Shown one piece after another: positions 9,852 to 20,135 of a DNA stretch of 64,000 nt. The DNA comes from Allomyces macrogynus ATCC 38327 (Eukaryota > Blastocladiomycota > Blastocladiomycetes > Blastocladiales > Blastocladiaceae): NCBI GenBank assembly GCA_000151295.1, contig GG745332.1:1379391-1443390 (forward strand). Reading direction: 5' to 3'. Each line of letters starts with the position of its first letter. Position 1 is the stretch's first letter. A program made the position numbers and the translations under genes. The notes under the pieces were generated by a model. The model worked only from the letters and a program-made list of their open reading frames with translations. It searched no databases and had not been told where the DNA came from.

Positions 9852-12229
9852 CCAGTGTTGTCACAGGGCCACTGTCAGATAGCACCCTCAATGGTCCTGT
9901 CAGTGCTTGGCAGCAAGATTCAGATCTGGTCAGCAGCAGTTTGCACTACCAGGACTGATCACTGACTCCCAACCACTGAGTTGAGGTCGCCAGTTCGAAC
10001 CTGACCTTGCTCACACCCACAGTTCAATCCTTGGCAGGCCTGACCCTTTTCCTTTCATTTTCTTACACACCTCCTGCTGCGCTTCTGCCTGTGTAAATAT
10101 GCCACGACCTCAGGCTGCTGTTTGTGGCCTGTCATGACCGCTTCCAGTCCTCTCTTCATCAGGACCACTGTCATTGACATGCAATGTTGTGCGCCTCCTT
10201 TCTGTCCTCATCACTGTTATCTGCCGCCTTGCTGCGCTCAGCCGCAACAACGGGAACTGGCCCCCTTCTTCCATGCGAGTTGATCGCGCCTGCTGAAGTG
10301 TGGCATCACTGAAGCCAGCACACCTTGTCCTGGTCCCATGCCAGGACCAGCATGATGGACCACTGTCCACAGGTGCATGACGTGGTCATGCACAAGCCCA
10401 ACCAGCAGTCACTGACACAGGTTTCCTTCTCCTCCCCTCTCCCCATCACTTTGGGCCAAGCCAATGGTGGCCACTGTTGTCCACCATGCCGTTCTTGTCA
10501 TTCCCATTCACTCTTTCTCTGCCTCAGCAGTATGGCAGGTGGCAGCTAATGCGCCCCATGATGCTGTCACATATGTGAAGGCTGGCATGTGGAAATGGTT
10601 CATGGCCACCACTGTCGCCAATGTGCGTGCTGCTGAGCCAAGGCCTCTCTGCTGTTTGTTGTGTTCCCCCTGAGCAATGGTGGGCATGTTGCAGTGTGAG
10701 TTCAAAAGAGCCAGTGGCCTGTGGGTAGGTGTCCTTCATGCACGCCTGCCCTGCCCCACTGAAAGAGAACTGATTGCTGATGTGCTTTGTCCCTGTCGCT
10801 CAGAGTTTTGTCACAGCCATTGTTGATGCACACATTTTGACTGGGTTTTGAGGGTGCACAACAAGTGCTGCCTGCCAAGGTCCCATGCACAAAACAGCTG
10901 TCCCCTCTGACAACAGGTACGTGTGGGCCCATTTCTCTTTCTGCTGGCGCAATGTTTGAAGTACAACTGCAATGTACACGCCTTTGCACAAAGTGAGCAA
11001 GATGGACCACATTGTTCTGCATGATCAGTGCACCAGGGAACAATTTGTGGGAGGATTTGATGGGTGGAGATGCTTTCATGAGCTATCTGTGGCGTTCCTT
11101 TTCAGTTTGCTCCTGCCCCCAGGCCAATTGTGCACTGCTAGCTTTTCAGGAAAACAGGACACTTATGATCACTTGTGCCTCTTGCTGAGCCTGGGCTTCC
11201 CCCACCCTTATCCTCTGCTTTTTTTGTGTCAGCACCTTGCCCCTGAAGCCATTTGTGTCCCCACAGCGTGTCCATGTTTTGGAATATTGGGTTAACAACA
11301 AGCAGATTGATGCATGGGATATCAACTGCCAACTACATGTAGTGAGATGTGGAATTTGGATTGCCAAGCGTGTCAGCAAGGGTCTCTTGCAGTATCAGGA
11401 CAGTGTTGGTCATGAGTGCATCCAATCAATCTTCAGCTGAAGCCTTGACATGTTCCATGATTAAACAGATCATGGTGTTGCAGGCTGGTCCAGCAGGTGG
11501 ATATGTGATGTGGTCCATCATCACATGTAATTTGAGGCCAGTGTGCCATGGAATCTGATTGAAACAAATGGGAACAATTGGCTTGAGCATTCAGTCAGAG
11601 TTATCCAAGGCCATGTGTGCAGCTGAAGGGTAATTGCACCAGTCATGCAGTAATTTGGCCATCTTGTTGAGAGCATGTTGCACACTTGACCAGTCAGTGA
11701 GCTCAACTGCAGTGAGATAACAATCAGTGCATTGATGAGGGACAGGGAAGCTTGCAAAAAGCAGCATGTTTGCTGGAGACACACCATTGTGCAACTGTCA
11801 AGGACCAGCAAGAGTGTTGAGAGTAAACATTGGGTAATGCAAGCAGGTCCATGGTGTGCTGTTCAAGGTCATGGTTAGAGGGAGAAGCATTTTGTCTGCA
11901 CCTTGGTCCTTGTTAGCTTCCCATTGCCTCTTTGGTTGAACAAACATGGGCATCAACACAGTTCATTCAAGAAAATGACGTGTCTTGAGTCTTAGTTGTT
12001 TTTCCATAGATGTCTGTCATTTTGTGCACTGGCATGCATCCTGCCACATGTTGGTGATTGAACACAAGTGTGCCTGTGAGAAAGAAAATTAACCCACTTG
12101 CCAGTGCTCATGTTTTGGAGAGCTTGCCTGGCTTGAATCACAGGAGTTAGCAGGGCAGTGTGGCCCCCTCTATGATTAGTTCCAAGATTTTTGCCCTTGT
12201 TTACACCCTGATCAAGAAGGACTTGGCCA
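9852..12229. other. CpG-poor, decayed DNA without a recognised gene
   Basis: Coding-like but frame-shifted minus-strand stretches occur (for example around 10800-11010, 11150-11330 and 11520-11810) and none matches a family I know. A tRNA-type T-arm sequence sits near 9984-10003 (see findings). Likely transposon or duplicated-gene debris. Confidence 0.4.
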
Positions 12230-13262
12230 GTGGCAGCTCATACAACCAGGCTCATGCTGAGGATGGCTGATTGCTCCAACTCATGGCCACTGAAGGTAGT
12301 AGAACCAGTCACCATGGTCCTCATCATCATCAAAGCCCCCCAAGATGATAGGGGGCATGGTGCTGGTCTTGGCCCTACCACAGATGCCAGTGACAAGAGG
12401 ACTAGAATAAAAATGGGGGTAGTGGTATGGGCATGGTGAGCAAGTGGTCATTGTGGGATCACAAACTCAACACAGCCAGAAAATAAGGGAGAAAGGAAGA
12501 GAAGAAAATGCTGGTGAAGGCCAGCTGAAGCACAATCACAGCATAACTTCCATAACTGGCTGCAGAGCATGCCCAGGATCTTGCCAATATGCTCAGGTGG
12601 GTCAATCATGCACTTTTTGGCAACACCAGCACAGGTGTTGCCAATGCCCCAAACTTCTTGGCAGTCACAGCCCTGCCCTTCTTTTTCTGAACGTCCTTTT
12701 CCAAGACAACCTTGGTGTTGTGCTTGCAGCAGGGGCTGTAACTACAGGATGCAACACCAACACCTCCAAGTCCAAAATGCACCAGTACTCGTCATTGGGC
12801 AGCTACTTGAAGCTGATGAAGACCAAGTGATATGAGGCACTCTTTGCAGGCAATTCTCTTGTTCAGGTTGCCCATGAGCCTGCAACAGGTGCCACACCCA
12901 CAGGAACAGCACTTGTTGCATGGCAGGTTGTGCTTCTTGCCCTTAGTCTCACGGGCGGGGCGAGTGAGTGCATGCATGTAACACACAATTCTGACAGGTC
13001 GTTGATGGGCAGGTGGTTGAGCGACTCATCCTCATCCTTGACCTTGACCTCTGACAGGTTTGACTTGACTAGTGGCTCAGGCATTGACACTGATGGGGAA
13101 CTGGTGCTGGCCATCGCGCCAGAGTCGTCAACATCAACGTGCGCGTCAGTCTCAGCCGTGGGCTCATCGGCGGGCGGCACGCCGGGTGTGAAGAGGAGCG
13201 TGGAATCATGATGAATGCCTAGGTCATGCAGTGTCACATTGGTGCTGCCCCTCTGCTAGAAC
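12230..13262 (-). pseudogene. UHRF1-like pseudogene (ubiquitin-like end, PHD finger, start of SRA domain)
   Basis: Read on the minus strand with frame changes. Near 13234-13190, TLHDLGIHHDSTLLF matches the last strands of the UHRF1 ubiquitin-like domain; a possible acceptor (ttctag) sits just upstream. At 12940-12780 a PHD-type cluster reads CNKCCSCGCGTCC then NKRIACKEC, and after a frame change LPNDEYWC, matching the UHRF1 PHD order. Next comes a basic linker (TKVVLEKDVQKKKGRA) and the SRA entry: WGIGNTCAGVAKKCMI then EHIGKILGMLCSQLW. After what looks like a relic intron ending ttctag near 12405, LVTGICGRAKTS and GGFDDDEDHGDWFYY align with the SRA block before the 5mC pocket. The tandem Tudor domain appears absent and no RING was found. 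UHRF1 binds hemimethylated CpG and recruits maintenance methyltransferase. There are multiple frameshifts and stops. Confidence 0.72.
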
Positions 13263-13761
13263 AGGGATAGCATGGTGGAGAGTGAGCAGTGCAATCCATA
13301 TCATTGACGGCGGGGACGTGGGACAGGGGGAGGGTGAAACGATGGGTCGTCGTCGCGTCGAAGGCATGGTAGAGGATGCTTGGAGACGGAGATGCGGTTG
13401 GTCGCGCGTTATGCCCAAGTGCGGTGAGCACGCCAGGCCCATGTTGCTGCAGAGCTTCACGCCGTGCCACGTGCCACGGGAGAGCCTGCCTCCCGCTCGC
13501 TAACGTTATGCTCCACCATTGCCAATGTTGCCGTCGCCGACGCCGTTCCCGCCCACCACCGGCCCGCACGCCGCCCACCACTTGGCGCACTCGGCTGGCA
13601 GCAACGTCAGCGACAGATCGCGCCGCCTGACTGCCGCGATCTGGCGCTGCAAGCCCCGAATATACGCTGCCAACCGCCAACTCCATGCCGACTGGCCACC
13701 ATCGACACCCTGCAAACCGTGCTCCGTTAACCCCCCCTTGGCCGCGCACACGGAGCCACGT
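13263..13761. other. 5' region of the PLK4 gene
   Basis: CpG-rich DNA resumes here. An AATATAC near 13660 is a possible TATA element about 100 bp before the chosen PLK4 ATG. The PLK4 frame is open back to an ATG at 13525, so part of this may be coding. Confidence 0.4.
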
Positions 13762-16700
13762 ATGGACCAACACTCCTGGCGCTCGGCCAACGGCCATGGC
13801 CCGCCCACGGCCTCGACCCGCTCGCGCCCGCCCTCGGCAATGCGACAACACCAACAACAGCACGCCTGCCAGCAGGACCCACACCCGCACCAGCACCCGC
13901 ACCCTCACCGCCATCACAACGACTATCACTACCGCGCCGCCCATGCCGACCACCCGCCGCCGCCCCCCGCACCTTCACGGCCGCGCGCGGCGTCGTCTAC
14001 CTTGTCGTCGTCGGTGTCGGCGTCCTCGTCGCTGCAGGCTCCACGCCGTCGCGCCGACCAGGCACCCGCACCGGCACCCCCTGCCCCCGCACGGGTCCCC
14101 CGGCTCATGGTCGGCCTCGAATCCAAGTACTCGATTCACCACTTCCAGTTGCTCGAACCCGTGGGCCGCCCTGGGTCGTCCGGCACCGTCTTCCGCGCAC
14201 GCACCGACCTGCCGGACCTGGCCGCCAAACCCCTCGCCGTTAAGGTCATCCCCAAGGCCAAGCTCACGACCATGGACGCCTACACGCGCGTGAAGAACGA
14301 GTGCCTCGTGCACCGCCAACTCGACCACCCAACGATCCCGACGCTCTACACAGCCATGGAAGATCACGACCACATTTACCTCGTCATGGAGCTCTGCGAG
14401 CGCGGCACGCTGCAAGACTACCTCGAGCGCCGCACCGCGCACTGCCTGCCCGAATCGGAGGCGCGGTGGGTCCTGCAAAAAGTCGCGCAGGGGCTCGTGC
14501 ACCTGGCCACCAACGGTATCATACACCGCGACTTGAAGCCGGCCAACATTTTGCTCACGCGTGACAATCAAGTCAAGATTGGCGATTTCGGGCTCGCCAA
14601 GTCGACGGCCGCCGTCGAGGCGAAGGCCACCGACGCGACCGTCTGCGGCACGCTCAACTTCATGGCACCCGAAGTCACGCACAAGACGGGCTACTCGGCC
14701 AAAGTTGACGTCTGGGCGCTCGGGTGTCTCGCCGTGACGCTGCTCACAGGCAAGCCGCCATTCGATTCGGGCCCGGGCCAGGTCGCACGTACGCTCGACG
14801 CAATTCGGACGGCACAGTACCTCCCGCCAGAGTTTCTGTCACCCGACGCGCGCGACTTGATCACGAAGTTGCTCAATAAGAACCCGCGCCACCGGCCCAC
14901 GGTGCACCAGGTCCTCGAACACGTGTTTTTCCGTCCGTCCCAGATTTTCGTGCCGCTGCAGCCGCTCGACGACCGGGATCGAGACGACGGGCTTGCCGCG
15001 AGCCCGGATCACCGTGATGCACCGCGGTACCCATCGAGCGTACACGACTGCCGCGACCGCGCACCGCATGCCAGGGCATCGGCACCGTCGTCGCTGCCGC
15101 GCACGCCTGCCGACGCTGGGTACGGCGGTAGCGCCGTATCTTCGCACCGGTCATTTGTCGGGCATCACCCAATGGTCCCGCCAACGTCGGCACCACCGTC
15201 GCATCAACCGCAGCAGCAGCCGCAGCAATACGTGTCAACCGATCCGTCACCAGCCTCGTACCGGCAATCGACGGGCTACACTCACCCAGTGGCACCACTA
15301 CCTTCGCAACCAATACGCACGGCCCCTGCGCCATCGGCCCCACCACACGACGTAACCACCGGTCCTCCCGGTTCGGATCCCACCTTGCTCTCGACCGAGT
15401 ACTGCCGGATCAGCCAACTCAGTGTCAAGGGCCACACCATCTGCGTGCTCGACACGGGCGAACTCGTCGTCTACCGTAACGGCGCACCTGAAATCCTCGC
15501 CATTTCCAGAGACGGGCGATGGGCACACATCTACCGCGCGCAGGACGTCTTCACCGTGCCCGGCACGGCCCGACCGGACTTGCGCAATGCGACCCCCGTC
15601 GCCGAGTTCCCGCACACGCACCTTGTCGCGCCGTGGACCGCCATGTACCGGCTCGGTAAGAAGCTGACTGATCATATTCGCGCCCAGTCGCTGCTCGTCG
15701 TCATGGACGCGCGCACGCCGGGTCACGGCAGGGTTGATCAAGTGCAAACTCAGCCGATGCTCGAATTGACAAGCGCCGAGGTGCGGTTCATCTTGCGGTT
15801 CACTTTGCACCCGGGCAAAGGACATGGCTTCCTCCACCCCGCCAGGACGACCGCGCGTTGCCCCGGGGGGTAACGGCTCACCGCGTGCGGCACACACGCA
15901 CACGTGCACGCGCCAGGCGTGTGCACAAATGCGTCGACTTGCTTGCACGGCACGAAACCGATTCGGCCCAGGCGGGGTCACGGCGCGATTCCCGTGCACT
16001 ATGCGTGGACCTCCGAGCCCGTGGCCGCGGCATTGTCGAGGACGGATTCAGCGTACGGCGCATCGCTCGGGAACGAATACCATCACTATCGGCCAACGAG
16101 GAGCGGGGCACCGCCGTCGTCGCGCGCGTCGTCGATCGCGTCGGGGACGGCGCCGAGGCGCGGTTCGCGTGCGCGGAGTCCGAGTGTGACGCCGCGGGTG
16201 GGTATGGTTGGGAGTGAGCACACGCCGACGCATCCGGAGGCGGGGATGTTAGTTCCACCGCCACCACCACCGACGTCGGTGGGAGCGGGAGGGTCTATCG
16301 GGCACCATCACCGCGCGTCGGTCGCGTCGTCGTCGACACGGTCCAGCTCGCACCCCAATGCCGCTTCCGCACGGCCGTCGTACAACCGCGGGTCGGTTGT
16401 GTCGACCACACCGTCGCGCAATCGGGTCCCGGACCCGGCAGTGACGACCATGTTCTTACCCGATCACGGGTGGTTGCGATGGTCGCGCGGTGGCGTCTAC
16501 ACGCTCTCGGCGCACGACGGGTGTGCGATCACGCTCGTCCCAGACCGGAAATGTATTGAATTCGCCGAGTACGATCCGGCCGCAGCAATGCATGGCGCCG
16601 GTGGGGTGTCGGGTGGTGCGGTACGGACCGTCGCATATGCACTTGATCGGCGCGTGATCCCGCCACATGTCAGGGAGCGGATGATGGTGTTGAGGCATGC

Positions 16701-16776
16701 GATTGAGCTGTTCAAAGTGCTCAATGCGCGCGCGGCCGAGGTGAGGGAGGGTGAGGATGGGAGGAGGGTTGGTTGA
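13762..16776 (+). CDS. PLK4: Polo-like kinase 4 (centriole duplication kinase)
   Basis: The start is uncertain: 13762 is used because upstream sequence looks like leader, but 13525 is also in frame. A His/Pro-rich tail precedes the kinase domain (~14110-14940): FQLLEPVGRPGSSGTVFRAR (Gly loop), LAVKVIPKAKL (VAIK Lys), GIIHRDLKPANILLT (catalytic loop), KIGDFGLAK (DFG), CGTLNFMAPEV (APE). After a disordered linker the cryptic polo box begins CRISQLSVKGHTICVLDTGE with PEILAISRDGRWAHIY, a PLK4 hallmark. The reading frame breaks at the GGGGGG run near 15868, either an indel or a nearby intron. The last frame (from about 16010) carries a C-terminal polo box (FLPDHGWLRWSRGGVYTLSA ... PPHVRERMMVLRHAIELF). 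PLK4 phosphorylates STIL/Ana2-type partners to license one new centriole per cycle; only flagellated fungi keep it. Confidence 0.86.
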
Positions 16777-17097
16777 GAGGTGGGGCGATTTTGGTCTTTT
16801 TGTTTGGCTCGCGCTTTCTTGCTCCTCCTTGCTAGCTTTTCATTGCGTCGCAGCGTAAGTGCCGCCGTGGTCGGGGTATTATATTTATGATGAATGTGAT
16901 TCCCATTTTGAATCGATCGCACTTGGCCACGCGCGCAGTCGTCGGTCGCAACGGTGGAGGGGGTGGAGATACTCTCAACACCTTTCAAAACGACGAATAC
17001 CTATCGCTGCGTCAACCATCAGCTCGGCTCCGGAATAACAAAGGTATAAACCACTGCACAAACAGACACCATTTCATCACAACCCAATCTCTCCACC
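16777..17097. other. Convergent 3' spacer
   Basis: AT-richer DNA between PLK4 (+) and the membrane-protein gene (-), with an ATATTTATGATGAA stretch near 16879. Nothing else seen. Confidence 0.4.
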
Positions 17098-18953
17098 CTA
17101 CCACGCAGGCTGCGACCCTGCCGCTACGCTCAACGATGCGCCGCGCGCCAACAGCGGGATTTCCGCACTGGCGCGGCCTGCGATCGGCGCCGGACCTCCC
17201 ATCGGCGACTCTGGTCGCACGGGCGCGTAGGCTGGTGGTGCCGGTTCCAAGGACGACTCTGGACGCGCATTGGGCGCAAACACCACCGACCCACCAGTAG
17301 TCATCGGCGACTCGGGGCGCACCGGCGCACACGCGACCGGCGCCGGACCCATCGGCGACTCCGGGCGTACCAGCGCGTATGTAACGGGTGCTGGGCCCGT
17401 CAGCGACTCTGGCCGCACCGGCACATACGCATGCGGCACCGGTCCCATCGGCGACGCGGACTGCGACACATACGCATGCGGCCCAGGCCCCATTGGGGAC
17501 TCCGGGCGCACTGGCACATCCATATTCTGCGGCGCCGAAGCCATTGGCGACAACGGCCGCGACACCGCGCTCGGCGCGAACACGACCGACCCGCCTGTAC
17601 TCATCGGCGACCTCTCCGCATGACTCGGCGCGAACGCGACCATTGGCGACGCCGGCCGCACGTACATCGACGAACTTCGTGCGACCAAGGGGCCTCCCGC
17701 GTCCGCGAACCCCATGCCACCCATCGGCGACGCCGGGCGGACGGGGATGTACATGGACGCGGACCGCGCGAGAATGACGGGTGCCGTTCCTATGGCGGCG
17801 GCAGGACTCACAGCGGCACCGCACGGTGCGGGCGATCCCGGTCGGGTGCCGGAGGAGGGGACGAATGTGACGAGCGTTGCTTGGGAGCCGGACCAGCCGA
17901 CTGCGGACGCGGACGAGAGGTTGCGTTTCAGGAACATTTGCAGCGGGCGGGACGCGGTGGGTGGGAGGAGCGGGTCGCACCCGGGCAAGGTCGGGATGGT
18001 CGCGACGGGGCGACCGAGGGTGGTGACGACGGGAGTGGAAGGTGGGGATGTGAGGTCGTCGTAGGATGGCGGGCGCGTGTCGAACAGGTAGACGAGGAGG
18101 AGGACGAAGATGAGCGCCTGTCGAGGTGGATCAGGGAGCGGCTCAGTTTGGGGTGTGATCGAAGCGGGGGTGGGGGAGGGGGCAGGAGGACGGACCAGGT
18201 AGACGATGTGCACGCCGACGTGGGTCCGGTCTTGGTCGGACGAACGCGTCTTGGCCGCGTTGCCGAGCAAGATGTCGCCGGTCGCGAGAATCACCATGTA
18301 TGCGCCGCGGAAGATGGTGAAGTGGCGGTAGACGACGGGACTGCTCTGGATTGATCGGCCGTTCAAAGCCTGGTCAATTTCTCATCGCAGTGCCATCAAA
18401 CCACGGAGGCCGAGAATTCCTACCTTGCGCTTGGCCAATATGCCGTACGGGACAAACAGGATGTCGACGGCGGAAAGTACGCCCAAGATGGCCGCAGGCA
18501 GCGAAGCGCTTGCCCACAACGTCATGATCGATAGAAACCATGGCCCAAGTCCGACTTCGCGCAGGAAATCAAACACGCCCGTGACGAGCTTGGGGTTGTG
18601 CGTGACCTTGAATACGAGAATAAAGAGCGCGAGAACGTCCAGGATCTACGTCGGCAAGTCACAACCGGGGTCAATTTGACATTGGTTGGGAAGATCGTGG
18701 CATGCAGGCACGGCACACAAACCACGTTGAGCACGAGCAAGACGTTAACGGCGACCGACGACATGGCGCGCACGACCCGATACCAAGCTGCGTCGGTTAT
18801 GCTCTTGCGGGACGTGGTCATCATGGTTGCGGAGCGAATTGAGCGTGACGGCGCGTCGTCGATGATCTCACCCGTGAGAGCGACGAAATGGAGGCAAGGA
18901 TCAAGATCGATTGCGTGGTTGGTGTGCCAGGCCCAGGCACCGGAGCGCGGGTA
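17098..18953 (-). CDS. Polytopic membrane protein with C-terminal RPESPM repeats
   Basis: Three exons are supported, 18953-18723, 18645-18424 and 18369-17098, each a multiple of three and in phase 0. Introns are 77 and 54 bp. An upstream first exon is likely because no start ATG opens the first exon. Hydrophobic segments include MSSVAVNVLLVLNVILDVLA (across the first intron), FLSIMTLWASASLPAAILGV, a span beginning YMVILATGDILL, and ALIFVLLLVYLF. After the last one comes a ~300-residue Pro/Ser-rich tail with about ten repeats built on V-R-P-(E/A)-S-P-M, spaced by G-P-(A/G)-P-x-A-Y. No domain family recognised. The repetitive tail suggests multiple short docking or phosphorylation sites (SP dipeptides), which is inference. 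Confidence 0.6.
17180..17770 (-). repeat. Tandem coding repeat (VRPESPMGP units)
   Basis: Imperfect repeats of about 45-60 bp encode the RPESPM tail of the membrane protein. On the plus strand the core reads CATNGGCGACTCNGG and recurs roughly ten times. Confidence 0.75.
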
Positions 18954-20135
18954 CTTGGGTCAGGTCACGGCGTGATCGTGGGGGCCCAGAGGAAGGGCGC
19001 GAGGAGAGGGCCGAATTGATGCCGGCGCCAGGAATTGGGCGGCCGGCTCGGACAGCGCCGCGGGTGGAGAGGGTCGGCTGGGTGCCAGACTTGCATTCGA
19101 CGTTGGTCTGAGCTCGACAGGGCCAGGATTTTACAGCGCGTGGATAGTGGGGACGAGCATTTGAACGTGGTCAACACGTAGTCGTGGGATGCGGTCGTCT
19201 CATGCGCGCGCCGGTCGAGGCCGGTGGTGGTTGATCAAGGGACCCAAAGTTTTGTCTGCAGTCAAGTTGAGCAACGGCTCGCAATGCTCGGTGGACGTTG
19301 GAGGCCGCTGAAGGTCGCGGCCGTGGATTGAGGTGCGGCCAGGCGTGGCCAGCCAGCTTGCGGTGCAGCATCGCTTGGCGAGTTGCATTTGCGAGGGAGT
19401 GCATTTGGGTGTCCGGTGGTCCGGTGGTGCGGTGAATGGGCAGATCAGTGCTCACCAGCCCTGTTGAAAGGTCGTCGAAAGGTCTTTCCACCTTGCGCAA
19501 AATATGTTTGTTCGGTGATGACCCGTTCTGGCTTGTGGAAAATCCCTCCATATTTTTCCTCACATCTAGCACTGTCTTTGAGTAAGCACGAGAATGGAGG
19601 CTTGGTCGTGGACGTGCAACATGCTTTCGCCTTAACAACGTCCTGTGGGAGCACAACGGAAGTTTTTGGTGCCTTCACGGGCCGCCACAGTAACATTTCT
19701 GCCGCTAAAAGTGGTGGATAATTTTTGCGCACTCTGCCGCAACATCATACTCGAGACTCAAGTGCTCCAGTGAGGTTGGGAATAGAAAATGAAGCACCGG
19801 GCACGGTTGGCCCGTCGATTCGATAACGACGGGCCAAAAAGCGGCCGGTGTCCGGTGGTCTGGCAGTGACGCGCCCAGAACTTTTCCTCCGACGGCAACA
19901 TGGTCCCTGCCACCAGACCAACGGACCATCGGACACTGGACTGCGCAACCTCGCTTTGTATTTGCGTGCATCCGGGCGAACTCAACCCAGGGCCGCTCTT
20001 AAACGTGACGGGCGTCAAAACTCGGTCCTGTATCGACGCACTGCTGCCAACCCCCGGACGACGCAACCACCAAACAAACACGTCCATGTCTTGAAAAATC
20101 CAACGTGGTTCGCCATGAACCTCGTACAGCACCTT
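18954..20135. other. Gene-poor spacer with inverted repeats
   Basis: May contain the unseen first exon of the membrane-protein gene near its left end. Otherwise only unsupported ORFs, plus three copies of a GTGTCCGRTGGTCYG motif in both orientations (19409-19939). Confidence 0.45.
19409..19939. repeat. Inverted-repeat element, possible MITE or hairpin
   Basis: A left copy at 19409-19434 (GTGTCCGGTGGTCCGGTGG) and a right copy in inverted orientation at 19907-19939 (reverse complement GTGTCCGATGGTCCGTTGG) bracket ~530 bp. A third copy at 19845-19866 is inverted relative to the right arm and could fold a short hairpin with it. No transposase and no clear target-site duplication seen. Confidence 0.45.

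Larger units (their letters stand above)
8600..12960. other. CpG-depleted island inside CpG-rich chromosome
   Basis: From about 8.6 to 12.96 kb CpG is nearly absent while TpG and CpA are abundant. Counted directly, 11371-12691 holds a single CpG (11979). The flanking genes carry many CpGs in every 60 bases. The island has no intact ORF and holds at least two decayed genes. The pattern fits long-term deamination of methylated CpG; a fungal RIP signature would instead enrich TpA. Boundaries are approximate. Confidence 0.85.
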
